Source of the DNA: Rhodoferax sp. WC2427
GTDB lineage: Bacteria; Pseudomonadota; Gammaproteobacteria; Burkholderiales; Burkholderiaceae_C
DNA length: 64,000 nucleotides
Assembly: GCF_040822085.1 (NCBI RefSeq)
Contig: NZ_CP162006.1
Location: 3,286,001 to 3,350,000, forward strand
Reading direction: 5' to 3'
Both the position numbers and the translations under genes were made by a program. The notes beneath the pieces are model-generated. The model worked only from the letters and a program-made list of their open reading frames with translations. It was not told the origin of the DNA and did no database searches. Every line of letters starts with the position of its first letter. Position 1 is the first letter of the stretch. Positions 9,010-19,058 of this stretch are shown in pieces.

Positions 9010-9672
9010 ATGCCCAAAGCCCCGCCCTCCCCCGCGCCCAAGCGCCGCGCTGCCGACCTGGCCTACGACGCCATTGAGACGCTGATCTCCACGCTGAAGC
9101 TGGCCCCCGGCAGCCCGGTGGTCGAGGGCGATCTGGTCGAACTGACGCAGCTGGGCCGCACCCCCGTGCGCGAGGCGCTGCTGCGCATGGTGTCGATCGG
9201 GCTGATCGTGCAGCAGCCCCGGCGCGGCCTGCTGGTGTCCAACATCGACCTGGCCGACCACCTGGATGTGGTGCAGACGCGGCGCGTACTCGAATGCCTG
9301 ATAGCGGCCTGCTCCGCCCGCCGCGCCACCGCCTTGCAGCGCAAGGACATCGTGCGCTGTGCCGAGAAAATGGTGCAGGCAGCGGCGCGCGGCAACCTGG
9401 CCGACTACATGGCCGCCGACCTGGCGCTGGACCAGGTGAACCACCAGGCCAGCCACAACCATTCCGCCGTCAAGGCCGTGGTGCCGCTGATCGTGCAGTG
9501 CCGCCGCTTCTGGGTGGCCTACCAGCACGCGGGCGACATCATGGAAGCCGCGCAGGCCCACCTGGAGCTGGCCCAGGGCATCGCCACCGGCGACGAGGCG
9601 GCCGCAGTGGGCGGGGCCACGCGGCTGATGGACTACCTGCAGGGCTTTGCGCGGCGGGTGATTGACAACTGA
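9010..9672 (+). CDS. GntR-family regulator with FCD domain, of hydroxyproline catabolism
   Basis: A 220-residue regulator. The N-terminal winged helix-turn-helix (about 15-85: AYDAIETLI ... GRTPVREALLRM ... RGLLV) is a FadR-type GntR domain. The rest is a helical FCD ligand domain with the metal-ligand residues seen in family members (D and H in LALDQVNHQAS and the AHLELAQ segment). It is divergent from the hydroxyproline operon, so it most likely represses or activates that operon in response to hydroxyproline or an intermediate. Confidence 0.85.
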   Translation: MPKAPPSPAPKRRAADLAYDAIETLISTLKLAPGSPVVEGDLVELTQLGRTPVREALLRMVSIGLIVQQPRRGLLVSNIDLADHLDVVQTRRVLECLIAACSARRATALQRKDIVRCAEKMVQAAARGNLADYMAADLALDQVNHQASHNHSAVKAVVPLIVQCRRFWVAYQHAGDIMEAAQAHLELAQGIATGDEAAAVGGATRLMDYLQGFARRVIDN

Positions 9673-9692
9673 GTTCGACAGCTGAAACGCTT

Positions 9693-9755
9693 TGCTCCTG
9701 TTTTTGACATCAAAAATAGGAGCTGCTTACGCTCATCCTATAAGCACAGGAGGCC
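9693..9755 (+). repeat. Copy of dispersed host repeat, intergenic
   Basis: It contains TTTGACATCAAAAATAGGAGCTGCTTACGCTCATCC... followed by TAAGCACAGGAGGCC, the full order of blocks of this repeat. It lies between convergent genes and could act as a transcription end. Confidence 0.6.
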
Positions 9756-9772
9756 GATTTGAGTCTTAAATT

Positions 9773-12700
9773 TCAGGCCACATCTTCGAGGGCTTGCAGC
9801 GCCACCTCAAACTCGTAATCGGACAGCGCCTGCGCCACGGTGTCAAACCGTCCTTCCAGGCCCACCCGCAGCAGGCTGGTATGGTCGCGCCAGACATCGG
9901 CGGCGCGCGGGTCGTCCTCGGCCAGCAGGCCAGCGAGCTGCTTGCGCACGGCCTTGAACTGGTCGGCATCGAAGGCGCCTGCCACCGCATCGCCAGGCCC
10001 GTCCTGCAGCCCGGGCAACTGGACCGCCAGGCCGGCCACCAGCGGGTCGAGCCGGGCGGCACAAGCCCCGATGAGCCCGTCGATGGCCGCCCGGGGCTGG
10101 TGCTGGCGGATCGCGGTCTCCAGCGCGGTCGCCTCCTCCTGCAACGCGGTGGCGCCCAGGCTGCCAGCCAGGCCGCGCAAGGTGTGGGCCAGGCGCTCGG
10201 CCGTGGCGGCGTCGTCCGGCAGCACCGTAGCGATCCGCTGCAGCACATCGCGCTGGCTGGTGGCGAACTTGGCCAGCATCGACAGGTACAGGCTCTCCCG
10301 GCCAAGCATCTGGCGCAGACCCCGCGCCACGTCGAGCCCGTCTATGGTCGGCAGGCGCTGGTCTCCCTGCGCAGCAGGTAGCGGCGCGGCGGTGGGTGCA
10401 CCGCTGCCCAGACCGGCGCGCGGCCGGATCCACTGCAGCAAGGCGCGCCACAGCGCGGCGGGGTCGATCGGCTTGGTCACCACATCCACCATGCCGGCCG
10501 CACGGCAGCTCGCCAGGTCCTGCTGCATGGCGTTGGCGGTCATGGCCACGATGGGCAGGTCGGCCAGCCCGGGCAGTTGCAGGATCGCCTCGGTGGCCTC
10601 CACGCCGCCCATCACCGGCATCTGCATGTCCATCAGCACGATGTCGTAGTCGGCACGCTGCACCATGTCCAGGGCGATCTGGCCGTTGTCCGCCACCTCG
10701 ACCGCGAAGCCGTAGCCATCCAGCAGGCCCAGCGCCACCTCCTGGTTGATCTCGTTGTCTTCCACCAGCAGGATGCGCGCGCCAGCCAGCGCCTGCAGGG
10801 ACGGCTGGTCGCCCGCCGCGGCGCCCAGCCGCACCGCCCCCCCTGCCGACCGCGTCCCCACCCGCCGGGTCTGCATCACGGCGTCGAACAGCGTGGAGGC
10901 GTTCACCGGCTTGACCAGCACCTCGGCGATGCCGACTTCGGTAGCCAGCGCCATCACCTCCTCGCGGCCAAAGGCGGTGACCATCACCAGCCGCGGCGGC
11001 CGCACCAGGCCCAGCGCACGGATGGCGCGCGCGGTCTCGATGCCGTCCAGCCCGGGCATGCGCCAGTCTACAAACGCCCAGGCGAACGGCGTGCCCGCGG
11101 CATCTGCGGCCTGCGTGGCCTGCACGGCGGCCTGCCCGGCGTCGACGGCGGTGACCACGAAGCCCATGGTGTCGAGGATATTGGCCAGGATCAGCCGGGC
11201 GCTGTCGTTGTCGTCCACCACCAGCACGCGCAGTCCGTGCAGGTCGGGCGTCGGCTGCCGCATGGCCTGGCCCTGGCCCTTGCGCAGGTAGGCGGTGAAC
11301 CAGAAGTCGGAGCCATGCCCGGGCTCGGAGGCCACACCGACCTCCCCGCCCATCAGCCCGGCCAGGCTCTTGGCGATGGCCAGCCCCAGCCCGGTACCGC
11401 CGTAGCGCCGCGTGGTCGAGGCATCCGCCTGGGCGAAGCTGTGGAACAGCCGCCCGAGCTGTTCGGGCGTGAGGCCGATGCCGGTATCGCGCACGCCGAA
11501 CTGCAACCGCAGGCCGCCCGCGTCTTCCCCGAGATTGCGGATGTAGATGGTGATGTCGCCGCTGTCGGTGAACTTCACCGCATTGCCGCCGTAGTTGACC
11601 AGGATCTGCGCCAGCCGCAGCGGATCCCCCACCAGCGTCCACGGCACGTCGGCGCCGATGTCCAGCAACAGTTCCAGGCCCTTGGTGGCGGCCTTTTCGT
11701 TGACGAAGTTGACCACGTTGTCGAGCACGGTGGTGAGGTCGAATTCGAGCTGTTCGACGCTGAGCTTGCCCGCCTCGATCTTGCTGAAATCGAGGATGTC
11801 GTTGATCAGCGCCAGCAGGTGCCGACCCGACTGGTCGATCCGCTGCACGTAATTGAGCTGGTTGGGCGCCAGCGGCGTGCGCAGCGCCAGGTGGGCCATG
11901 CCGATGATGGCGTTCATCGGGGTACGGATTTCGTGGCTCATGTTGGCCAAAAAGTCCGACTTGGCCCGGGTGGCGGACTCCGCCGCGTCCAGGGCCGCGG
12001 ACAAGGCGGTGTTGGCGTTGGCCAGTTCGCCGGTGCGCGTCGCCACCTGGTTTTCGAGATCGGCCTGGTAGCGCAGCACGGCGGCCTCGTTGCGCATGGC
12101 CTCCAACACCTGCGCGGTGCGCGCCGCCAGGGTCTGCATCACCGCGGTGGCGCGTTCGGGACGGGCCAGCGGCTGGCGTCCGACCACGGTGATGCAGCCC
12201 AGCGGCGCGCCCTGCGAGTCCCACAGCATCGCCCCCACCAGGCTTTGCGCACGCCAGTCCCGCAGCAGGGTGTTATCCGGCAGCGTCTCGCAAACCGCCC
12301 GCGGAATCACCACCGTGCGCTTGCTCTCGCGCAGCATCTCGTAACCGCTGCCTTGCGCCAGGAAGCCGAAGTTCGGCTGCACCTCGCCGTCGTGCAGCAC
12401 CATGGCGGTTTCGGCGCGCGCGTCGTCGACCCAACGCACGACGACGCCGCCTTCGCACTGCAGCGCCTTGCACAGGAAACCCAGCAATTGCGCCAGGAGC
12501 ACGCCGTGGTCGTCGGCGTTGCCGTTGTGCTCGGCCACGAAGCGCAGGGCCGAGTCGATAAGCTTGCGCTCGGTGATGTCGGTATAGGAGGCCCGCAACA
12601 ACCTTTGCCCCCGGTACGGCAGTTGCACCAGGTGCACGGCGCAACGGCTCAGCTCGCCGCTGCGGGCGTTCACCACCGAGCGCTCGAACCGGACTTCCTC

Positions 12701-14164
12701 GCCGCCCAGCGCGCGCCGGGTGTTTTCGGCGATCGAGGTATGGATGGCCCCGCCACCGTCAACCCCCTCGCCGTACAGGCGCTCCATGCCACCGGCCAGC
12801 AGTGTTGCGCGGTCGCAGCCGAACAGATCGACCGCCTTGGCATTGGCATCCACCAGGTGGCCCTGGTCGGCGTCAAAGACGGTGATGGCATCGGGCGCGG
12901 TCTCGATAATCACCCGCAGCCGGGTCTCGCTCTCGATGGCGTCCAGCTCGGCCTGGCGCAGCCGCCGCGCCTGCATCGCCAGGCCGAGCAGGGAAAAACC
13001 CATGACCAGAAACGCAGCCGCCGTCGCCAGCACCTCGGTGCGGTACTGCGCCCACAGCGTCGGTGGCCGGTTCAGCACAACGCTGCCCGGGGGCAACAGG
13101 TCGGGATCGAGGTGCCAGCGCTGCAGCCGCAACCAATCGAACAGCGGCGTGCTGTCTGCCCGGATGAAGCCCCCCGGCCCCCCCGGCGGCAGCTCGCCCC
13201 GCAGAGTGCGCAGCGCCAGGCGCATCACCTGCCGGCCGAAGGCGTTGTCCAAAAAGACCAGGCCTCCCGTGGCGCCCTGCTTCAAGGTGGCATCCGTGGT
13301 GCCGAACACCGGTGCCGCCGCAACCTCGACGACCTGCGCCAGCACATCAAAGGGGACGTAGGCCATGCCCGTGACATCGCCGAAAAGACTCAGGTAGAAG
13401 ATCACCGTACCACGGTCCACCTGCGCCACGCGCTGCAGTATGGCGTCATGCGCCAGGCGGTCGGTGTACTCGAACTCCAACTGGCCCTTGAAGTGGGGCT
13501 CCACCCGGCGCATGTCGTCCAAAAACGGTTTGTCGCTCAGCGACGCACCCACCACCACCAGCACCCGGTGCACCTGGGGCATGACGGTCATGGCCAAGCG
13601 CACCGCCTTGTCGTAGTCGACTCCCATGGGCATGTGTACCTGTGCGTGCGGGCTGAACAGCGTGGGGGGTACCGCCTCGCGGGCCGTGCTCAGCACCGTG
13701 GCGTCGGGAAACAGCTCCCGGCCTTCGTTGGCCAGAAACCGCGTGGCCAGATTGCCTTCGGCAACCACCATCGCCACGTTTTCACGCCCCAGCTTTTGCT
13801 GCAGGTGGGCGGCCAGCGCGCTGCGGTCGGCCGGCGTGGGGCGCCGGCTCAGGTCCAGGTATTCAACAAAGATGCGCGCAACATTGAACTTTTCTTCCCG
13901 CGCCTGGGCAAGGATGCCCTGCGAAACCGCGTCAAACACCGGAAAACCGATATTCTGGGAATGCAGCACCACGATCACCGGCATACCCTTCGCGCCCGGT
14001 TCGGCGGCGCTTGCCGTCGGCAAACCCGGCACCAGCAGCACCCACAAGGCCCAAAGCCCTCCGCCCAGGAGGCGCTGACAGAGTCGCTGGCAACGGCCGC
14101 GCCTATCACCGCCACACATCGCAACACGTATCAAGTTGTGCACCGCCCCGACGATGGTTGTCAT
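9773..14164 (-). CDS. Hybrid sensor histidine kinase with ABC-binding-protein-like sensor, PAS, GAF, two receivers and HPt
   Basis: About 1,463 residues from the ATG at 14164; an upstream in-frame start at 14215 also exists. Residue numbers below count from the longer form. Order: signal/membrane segment (50-70), periplasmic region like ABC-type binding proteins (78-385), membrane segment (395-413), PAS (425-550), GAF (560-710), coiled coil, HisKA with H761 in NMSHEIRTP, HATPase, receiver 1 ([11 protein letters not shown]), receiver 2 ([11 protein letters not shown]), and a C-terminal HPt with AHTLRG. It is a membrane phosphorelay kinase of BarA/TorS-like layout. No cognate response regulator is adjacent and the ligand is unknown. 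Confidence 0.9.
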   Translation of the reverse strand: MTTIVGAVHNLIRVAMCGGDRRGRCQRLCQRLLGGGLWALWVLLVPGLPTASAAEPGAKGMPVIVVLHSQNIGFPVFDAVSQGILAQAREEKFNVARIFVEYLDLSRRPTPADRSALAAHLQQKLGRENVAMVVAEGNLATRFLANEGRELFPDATVLSTAREAVPPTLFSPHAQVHMPMGVDYDKAVRLAMTVMPQVHRVLVVVGASLSDKPFLDDMRRVEPHFKGQLEFEYTDRLAHDAILQRVAQVDRGTVIFYLSLFGDVTGMAYVPFDVLAQVVEVAAAPVFGTTDATLKQGATGGLVFLDNAFGRQVMRLALRTLRGELPPGGPGGFIRADSTPLFDWLRLQRWHLDPDLLPPGSVVLNRPPTLWAQYRTEVLATAAAFLVMGFSLLGLAMQARRLRQAELDAIESETRLRVIIETAPDAITVFDADQGHLVDANAKAVDLFGCDRATLLAGGMERLYGEGVDGGGAIHTSIAENTRRALGGEEVRFERSVVNARSGELSRCAVHLVQLPYRGQRLLRASYTDITERKLIDSALRFVAEHNGNADDHGVLLAQLLGFLCKALQCEGGVVVRWVDDARAETAMVLHDGEVQPNFGFLAQGSGYEMLRESKRTVVIPRAVCETLPDNTLLRDWRAQSLVGAMLWDSQGAPLGCITVVGRQPLARPERATAVMQTLAARTAQVLEAMRNEAAVLRYQADLENQVATRTGELANANTALSAALDAAESATRAKSDFLANMSHEIRTPMNAIIGMAHLALRTPLAPNQLNYVQRIDQSGRHLLALINDILDFSKIEAGKLSVEQLEFDLTTVLDNVVNFVNEKAATKGLELLLDIGADVPWTLVGDPLRLAQILVNYGGNAVKFTDSGDITIYIRNLGEDAGGLRLQFGVRDTGIGLTPEQLGRLFHSFAQADASTTRRYGGTGLGLAIAKSLAGLMGGEVGVASEPGHGSDFWFTAYLRKGQGQAMRQPTPDLHGLRVLVVDDNDSARLILANILDTMGFVVTAVDAGQAAVQATQAADAAGTPFAWAFVDWRMPGLDGIETARAIRALGLVRPPRLVMVTAFGREEVMALATEVGIAEVLVKPVNASTLFDAVMQTRRVGTRSAGGAVRLGAAAGDQPSLQALAGARILLVEDNEINQEVALGLLDGYGFAVEVADNGQIALDMVQRADYDIVLMDMQMPVMGGVEATEAILQLPGLADLPIVAMTANAMQQDLASCRAAGMVDVVTKPIDPAALWRALLQWIRPRAGLGSGAPTAAPLPAAQGDQRLPTIDGLDVARGLRQMLGRESLYLSMLAKFATSQRDVLQRIATVLPDDAATAERLAHTLRGLAGSLGATALQEEATALETAIRQHQPRAAIDGLIGACAARLDPLVAGLAVQLPGLQDGPGDAVAGAFDADQFKAVRKQLAGLLAEDDPRAADVWRDHTSLLRVGLEGRFDTVAQALSDYEFEVALQALEDVA

Positions 14165-14340
14165 TGCGACCCGTAATGGAACTAAGGCGTACTCTGGCCG
14201 AGGGCAAAAATACAATTAGTCACAATAATAGAGTGAACGGCGTTTCGGAACCACTAGTGCAAACCTGCAACCCGCAGGGCGGCCCCCACTGCCGACGGGT
14301 CCGTGGAACGCCGGACCATCGGCCACACCGCCAACCTGTT

Positions 14341-14392
14341 TGCTTTTTATTTGATAGCAACAAATGCAATAAGGATAAGCGCAAACTGCCTT
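14341..14392 (-). repeat. Copy of dispersed host repeat, intergenic
   Basis: The plus strand reads TTTGATAGCAACAAATGC... followed by GATAAGCGCAAACTGCC, matching the hairpin and AAGCGC blocks of the other copies with an altered middle. It lies just beyond the LysR stop. Confidence 0.45.
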
Positions 14393-15344
14393 ATTTATCC
14401 GCATCCACCGGGTCGGCCAGCCCCGCGCCAAAGCCCCCTGCCAGCGCCTGCCGCAGGTAGTTCACAAAGGCCGTCACCGCGCGCGGCACATGGGCGGTGT
14501 AGGGGCGGATGGCGTAGAGCTGGTCGGCGTAGCCGCCCACCAGCTGCCAGTCGGGCAGCACCGGCACCAGCTTGCTGCCGCGCAGGCTGCTGGGCAGGCT
14601 GAAGTCGGGCAGCAGTGCAATCCCCAGCCCGGCCACGGCGGCATCGCGCAGCGCCTCGCTGTTGTTGGCCGACAAGACACCCGAGACCGGTACCGTCACC
14701 CGCTCGTCGCCCTGCGCAAAAGTCCAGGCGGGCGTGTCCTGCGCGCGCGGGTAGTGCAGGCAGCTGTGGGTGCGCAGGTCTTCGGGGCGCAGCGGCGTGC
14801 CGCGTTTGCGCAGGTAGGCGCGGCTGGCTACCAGCAGCGAGCGGGTGGCGCACAGCGTCCAGGCCACATGGGTATCGGGCGGCGCGGCGGTGTGGCGGAT
14901 GGCCAGATCAAACCCTTCGGTGGCCAGGCTGGACAGCCGGTCGGACAGCTCCAGTTCCAGCCGCACATCCGGGTACTCGCGCAAAAAGTCGGCCAGCCGG
15001 GGCACCAGCTGCTGGCGCGCGAAGGCCACCGGGGCGGTCACCCGCAACAGCCCGTGCGGCGCGTCGGCCAGGTCGCGCACCTGGGCGAAGCTCTGGGCGA
15101 TCTGCTCGAACGAGGCGCGGGTGTCGTCCACCAGGCGCTGGCCCGCCTCGGTGAGACGCACGCTGCGGGTGGTGCGGCGCACCAGCGGCACACCCGCCAT
15201 GCGCTCCAGGTCGGCCATGCGCTGGCTCATGGCCGCCTTGCTGACGCCCAGCCGGGCGGCCGCCGCGGTGTAGCTGCCCTGCTGGGCCAGCACGGTGAGC
15301 CAGTGCAGATGGCTCCAGAGTTCGTTGATTTTCTGCTCGTTCAT
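14391..15344 (-). CDS. LysR-family regulator divergent from mmsA
   Basis: 317 residues from the ATG at 15344 ([19 protein letters not shown]). The helix-turn-helix ([27 protein letters not shown]) is followed by the periplasmic-binding-like effector domain ([20 protein letters not shown] ... [12 protein letters not shown]), as in CrgA-type LysR proteins. The frame extends to 15371, but that would run into the divergent promoter region. Placement across 105 bp from mmsA suggests it controls mmsA and itself. Effector unknown. Confidence 0.88.
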   Translation of the reverse strand: MNEQKINELWSHLHWLTVLAQQGSYTAAAARLGVSKAAMSQRMADLERMAGVPLVRRTTRSVRLTEAGQRLVDDTRASFEQIAQSFAQVRDLADAPHGLLRVTAPVAFARQQLVPRLADFLREYPDVRLELELSDRLSSLATEGFDLAIRHTAAPPDTHVAWTLCATRSLLVASRAYLRKRGTPLRPEDLRTHSCLHYPRAQDTPAWTFAQGDERVTVPVSGVLSANNSEALRDAAVAGLGIALLPDFSLPSSLRGSKLVPVLPDWQLVGGYADQLYAIRPYTAHVPRAVTAFVNYLRQALAGGFGAGLADPVDADK

Positions 15345-15449
15345 GCCCCTATTGTTCACCATTGCGAACAATCAATTCAAAGTTTCGGGCTTGTGAGGCA
15401 GGGGTGGCGTGCCTACACTGCAGCCTCACTCCACACCACGAGACACTCC

Positions 15450-16973
15450 ATGACCACCGCTACCGACTCCACCGAAATCGCCCAGTACCTGCAAGGCGAG
15501 CGCACTACCGGCCACGGCACCCGCACCCAGCCGGTCTACAACCCGGCCACCGGCAAGGTCAGCCGCAACGTGCGCCTGGGCAACCAGCAGGACGTGGATG
15601 CTGCCGTGGCATCGGCGCTGGCCGCCTTCCCCAAGTGGGCCGACACACCGCCCATCCGCCGTGCCCGCGTGCTGTTCAAGTTTCTGGAGCTGCTGAACCT
15701 GCACAAGGACGAGTTGGCCCACCTCATCACCGCCGAGCATGGCAAGGTGTTTACCGATGCCCAGGGCGAAGTCTCGCGCGGCATCGACATCGTCGAGTTC
15801 TCCTGCGGCATTCCGCAGCTGCTCAAGGGCGACTTCACCGACCAGGTGAGCACCGGCATCGACAACTGGACGCTGCGCCAGCCCCTGGGCGTGGTGGCCG
15901 GTATCACCCCGTTCAACTTCCCCGTGATGGTGCCGATGTGGATGTTCCCGGTGGCGATTGCCGCAGGCAACACCTTTGTGCTCAAGCCCAGCCCCATCGA
16001 CCCCAGCGCCAGCCTGTTCATCGCCGATTTGCTCAAGCAAGCCGGTCTGCCGGACGGCGTGTTCAACGTGGTCCAGGGCGACAAGGAAGCCGTGGACGCG
16101 CTGCTGGTGCACCCCGACGTGAAGGCGGTGAGCTTCGTGGGCTCCACACCCATCGCCAACTACATCTATGAAACCGGTGCCCACCACGGCAAACGCGTGC
16201 AGGCCCTGGGCGGCGCAAAGAACCACATGGTGGTGATGCCCGATGCCGACATCGACCAGGTGGTGGATGCGCTGATCGGCGCAGGCTACGGCTCCGCTGG
16301 CGAGCGCTGCATGGCGATCTCGGTGGCCGTGCTGGTGGGCGACGTGGCCGACAAGGTCATCCCCAAGCTGCTGGCCCGCACCAAGACACTCAAAGTGCTC
16401 AACGGCACCAACCTGGCCGCCGAAATGGGCCCCATCGTCACCCCCGCCGCCCATGCCCGCATCACCGGCTACATCGAGCAAGGCGTGAAAGAAGGCGCAC
16501 AGCTGCTGGCCGATGGCCGTGGCTTTGACGGCGCCCAGGCGGGCGACGGCTGCGGCGAAGGCTTCTGGCTGGGCGGCACGCTGTTCGACCACGTCACGCC
16601 CGACATGCGCATCTACAAGGAAGAAATCTTCGGCCCGGTGCTGGCCTGCGTGCGCGTGCCAGACCTGGCTACCTCGATCGAGCTCATCAACGACCACGAA
16701 TTCGGCAACGGCGTGGCCTGCTTCACCCGCGACGGCAACGTAGCCCGCGAATTCAGCCGCCGCATCCAGGTCGGCATGGTCGGCATCAACGTGCCGATCC
16801 CGGTGCCCATGGCCTGGCACGGCTTTGGCGGCTGGAAGAAGAGCCTGTTTGGCGACATGCACGCCTACGGCGAAGAAGGCGTGCGCTTCTACACCAAGCA
16901 AAAGTCCATCATGCAGCGCTGGCCCGAGAGCATTGCCAAGGGGGCTGAATTTGTGATGCCTACGGCAAAGTAA
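15450..16973 (+). CDS. mmsA: CoA-acylating methylmalonate-semialdehyde dehydrogenase
   Basis: 507 residues of the aldehyde dehydrogenase superfamily. The NAD site and catalytic region show [19 protein letters not shown], the [16 protein letters not shown] fold segment, and the nucleophile in [11 protein letters not shown]; the C-terminal [14 protein letters not shown] is typical of MmsA. It oxidises methylmalonate semialdehyde or malonate semialdehyde to propionyl-CoA or acetyl-CoA in valine and beta-alanine breakdown. The open frame extends upstream to 14490, but that part is the antisense of the LysR gene. A hairpin terminator follows. Confidence 0.93.
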   Translation: MTTATDSTEIAQYLQGERTTGHGTRTQPVYNPATGKVSRNVRLGNQQDVDAAVASALAAFPKWADTPPIRRARVLFKFLELLNLHKDELAHLITAEHGKVFTDAQGEVSRGIDIVEFSCGIPQLLKGDFTDQVSTGIDNWTLRQPLGVVAGITPFNFPVMVPMWMFPVAIAAGNTFVLKPSPIDPSASLFIADLLKQAGLPDGVFNVVQGDKEAVDALLVHPDVKAVSFVGSTPIANYIYETGAHHGKRVQALGGAKNHMVVMPDADIDQVVDALIGAGYGSAGERCMAISVAVLVGDVADKVIPKLLARTKTLKVLNGTNLAAEMGPIVTPAAHARITGYIEQGVKEGAQLLADGRGFDGAQAGDGCGEGFWLGGTLFDHVTPDMRIYKEEIFGPVLACVRVPDLATSIELINDHEFGNGVACFTRDGNVAREFSRRIQVGMVGINVPIPVPMAWHGFGGWKKSLFGDMHAYGEEGVRFYTKQKSIMQRWPESIAKGAEFVMPTAK

Positions 16974-16986
16974 GGCACTTTGAATG

Positions 16987-17012
16987 AAATGGGCGGCTTC
17001 GGTCGCCCATTT
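16987..17012 (+). terminator. Terminator after mmsA
   Basis: AAATGGGCG (16987-16995) and CGCCCATTT (17004-17012) form a 9-bp stem with an 8-nt loop, 14 bp after the stop codon. Confidence 0.7.
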
Positions 17013-17086
17013 GCGTTTCTGGGCCAAGGGCCGGTAAGCTAAGGTATCACCTTGGCACCACGATGAAACGCGGCGGAGCTCCCGCT

Positions 17087-17506
17087 TTAGCCCAAACCCG
17101 CCCTGTCCCCCACCCAGTTCTCCACCTCCAACCCAGGGTAGTCTTTGAAATCCGCCTCGTTGTTGGTCACCACAATGAGGCCCAGGCTGAGGGCGTGGGC
17201 GGCGATCAGGCGGTCCATGGCATCGCGGCGGCGGTCGCGCACGGCGGCGGCCAGCACGCCATAGCTTTCGGCAGCATGGGTTTCAAAGGCGAGTACCGGC
17301 ACGCGCTGGATCAGGCGCTGAAGGGCGGCGGCTGCGAGTTCCCGGTCGGGTGCGGTGCAGCGCTCCACGCCGTGGCACAGCTCGGCGTAGGTGACGACCG
17401 ACATCACCACATCGCCCAATGGCTGCGACTTGAAGCGCTGCAGCACCTCGGGCGGCTGGGCCGCAATCAGGTAGATGCAGATATTGGTGTCGAGCAGGTA
17501 ACGCAT
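17087..17506 (-). CDS. vapC: VapC-family PIN-domain toxin
   Basis: 139 residues. The N-terminus MRYLLDTNICIYLI carries the first PIN acidic residue (D6); E42 (TYAELCHG), D95/D98 (RRDAMDRLIAAHA) and D119 (NNEADF) complete the Mg-binding set. VapC toxins are ribonucleases that usually cleave initiator tRNA or 23S rRNA. It starts 3 bp after the stop of the AbrB-type antitoxin gene, the standard VapBC operon order. Confidence 0.9.
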   Translation of the reverse strand: MRYLLDTNICIYLIAAQPPEVLQRFKSQPLGDVVMSVVTYAELCHGVERCTAPDRELAAAALQRLIQRVPVLAFETHAAESYGVLAAAVRDRRRDAMDRLIAAHALSLGLIVVTNNEADFKDYPGLEVENWVGDRAGLG

Positions 17507-17509
17507 GGC

Positions 17510-17782
17510 TCAGTCGGGCTTTTTGCCGCCAGCCGTTAGGCCAAAGCCGCTCCAGTCACGCTCGGCCTGCTCATGGAACTCCCGCCCCTCGGCCATAAAG
17601 CTCTTGGGAAACGCCGCCAGGATGTCGCCCAGGTCTCCGATAGTTTCCTGCGCCACCAGCCGCAGCACCAGGGTGTTGCCCACGCGCTCCACCTCTACGT
17701 CTTGCGCGCCATCGACAAACCCCAGCTCTTTGGGGATGCGCACGGCCAGCGAATTGCCGCTTTTGAACACGCGTGTCAGCAT
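17510..17782 (-). CDS. vapB: VapB-type antitoxin with AbrB/SpoVT swapped-hairpin domain
   Basis: 90 residues. The N-terminal part (MLTRVFKSGNSLAVRIPKEL) is the AbrB/MazE DNA-binding fold; the C-terminal half (FPKSFMAEGREFHEQAERDW) would thread into the toxin. AGGAGA lies upstream of the start. It neutralises VapC and should repress its own operon through the dyad at 17807-17823. Confidence 0.9.
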   Translation of the reverse strand: MLTRVFKSGNSLAVRIPKELGFVDGAQDVEVERVGNTLVLRLVAQETIGDLGDILAAFPKSFMAEGREFHEQAERDWSGFGLTAGGKKPD

Positions 17783-17806
17783 GGGATTTTCTCCTGCAAA
17801 GCCCGA

Positions 17807-17823
17807 GTATATACAGGATATAC
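17807..17823. promoter_or_regulatory. Probable VapB operator
   Basis: Inverted repeat GTATAT-N5-ATATAC lies 24 bp upstream of the vapB start, where the operon promoter should be. AbrB-type antitoxins bind such short AT dyads. Confidence 0.55.
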
Positions 17824-17827
17824 AGCC

Positions 17828-19057
17828 CTACACCACCCCCGCCGCCCGCAGCGCAGCAATCGCCTCCGCATCCAGCCCCAACCCCGCCAACACCTCGTCG
17901 GTGTGCTCCCCCAAGCCCGGCGGCGGGCGCAGCAGCACGGGTGGCGTGGCGGTCAGGCGCAGGGGGCTGGCTACGCTTACTATGTTTTCAATAGCTGCCT
18001 GGGCTTGTCCTGTGGGCGCTACAGGCTGATTGACCTTCAAACCCCTGGCCTGCACCTGGGCATCGGCAAAGGCCTGGTCCATGGTGTTGATGGGGCCGCA
18101 GGGCACGGCTTTGTCCTCCAGCAGGGCGATCCACTGGGCGGTGCTGCGGCTGCGGGTGATGGCCTCCAGCGCGGGCGTGAGCTCGGTGCGGTGGCGCACC
18201 CGCTGGGTGTTGGTCGCAAAGCGCGGGTCGGTGGCCCACTCGGGGTGTTCGGCGGCAGCGCAGAAGCGGGCGAACTGGCCGTCGTTGCCGATGGCCAGCA
18301 GCATCGCGCCGTCGGCCGTGGGGAAGTCCTGGTACGGGGCCAGGCTGGGGTGGGTGTTGCCCTGGCGCTGGGGCACCTTGCCAGTATTCAGAAAACCGGC
18401 GGCCTGGTTGGCCAGGATGGCCATGCCCACGTCGAGCAAAGCCATGTCGATGTGCTGGCCCACGCCGGTGCGGTGGCGCGACTCGATGGCGGCCAGGATG
18501 GCGCTGCAGGCGTAGACCCCGGTAAACACGTCGATCACCGCCACGCCGACCTTTTGCGGTGCGCCGCCCGCCGGGCCGGTGATGGACATCATGCCGCTCA
18601 TCGCTTGCACCATCAGGTCGTAGCCCGCACGCTCGGCATACGGCCCGGTCTGGCCGAAGCCGGTGACCGAGCAGTAAATCAGGCGCGGGTTGAGGGCCTG
18701 CAGGCTGGCGTAGTCCAGCCCATAAGCGCTAAGGCCGCCGACCTTGAAGTTCTCTACCAGCACGTCGCTGGTCGCGGCCATCTGCCGGATCAGCGCCTGG
18801 CCTGCCGGCTGGGCGATGTCGATGGTGATGGAGCGCTTGTTGCGGTTGCAGGCGGTGAAATAGGTGGCCTGGTCGGTGTCATGGCCGTCCGCGTCTTGCA
18901 GGAAGGGTGGCCCCCAGTGGCGGGTATCGTCGCCCACCACCGGGCGCTCGACCTTGACCACATCGGCCCCCAGGTCGGCCAGCATCTGGGTGCACCACGG
19001 CCCGGCCAGCACGCGGGACAGGTCCAGCACCTTGAGGTGGCTCAGTGCGGCGGTCAC
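17828..19057 (-). CDS. Class III (CaiB/BaiF) CoA-transferase, probably glutarate CoA-transferase
   Basis: 409 residues from a GTG at 19057, one base after the stop of gcdH; an upstream in-frame ATG at 19111 would overlap gcdH. Family hallmarks are the N-terminal LKVLDLSRVLAGPWCTQMLADLGADVVKVE, RNKRSITIDIAQPAG, and DVLVENFKVGG. The catalytic aspartate region fits YDLMVQAMSGMMSITG. Coupling to glutaryl-CoA dehydrogenase suggests it activates glutarate with CoA from succinyl-CoA (inference). The last 50 residues or so include a copy of the dispersed repeat. Confidence 0.85.
   Translation of the reverse strand: MTAALSHLKVLDLSRVLAGPWCTQMLADLGADVVKVERPVVGDDTRHWGPPFLQDADGHDTDQATYFTACNRNKRSITIDIAQPAGQALIRQMAATSDVLVENFKVGGLSAYGLDYASLQALNPRLIYCSVTGFGQTGPYAERAGYDLMVQAMSGMMSITGPAGGAPQKVGVAVIDVFTGVYACSAILAAIESRHRTGVGQHIDMALLDVGMAILANQAAGFLNTGKVPQRQGNTHPSLAPYQDFPTADGAMLLAIGNDGQFARFCAAAEHPEWATDPRFATNTQRVRHRTELTPALEAITRSRSTAQWIALLEDKAVPCGPINTMDQAFADAQVQARGLKVNQPVAPTGQAQAAIENIVSVASPLRLTATPPVLLRPPPGLGEHTDEVLAGLGLDAEAIAALRAAGVV
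17971..18026 (+). repeat. Copy of dispersed host repeat, inside CoA-transferase gene
   Basis: The stretch reads TTTTCAATAGCTGCCTGGGCTTGTCC followed by GGGCGCTACAGGC, close to the intergenic copies. It is read in frame near the C-terminus of the CoA-transferase. Confidence 0.5.
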
Positions 19058-19058
19058 G

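Noticed and set aside
10577..14176. 1,199-residue plus-strand open frame
   Set aside because: Antisense of the hybrid kinase; His/Gln/Gly-rich composition is a codon shadow of GC-rich coding DNA.
14216..14431. 71-residue minus-strand ORF downstream of the LysR gene
   Set aside because: Overlaps the dispersed repeat and the LysR 3' end, has no coherent protein character and no ribosome site.
14490..15449. Upstream extension of mmsA to 14490
   Set aside because: The extra 320 codons are the antisense of the LysR gene; MmsA family length and the divergent promoter fit the start at 15450.
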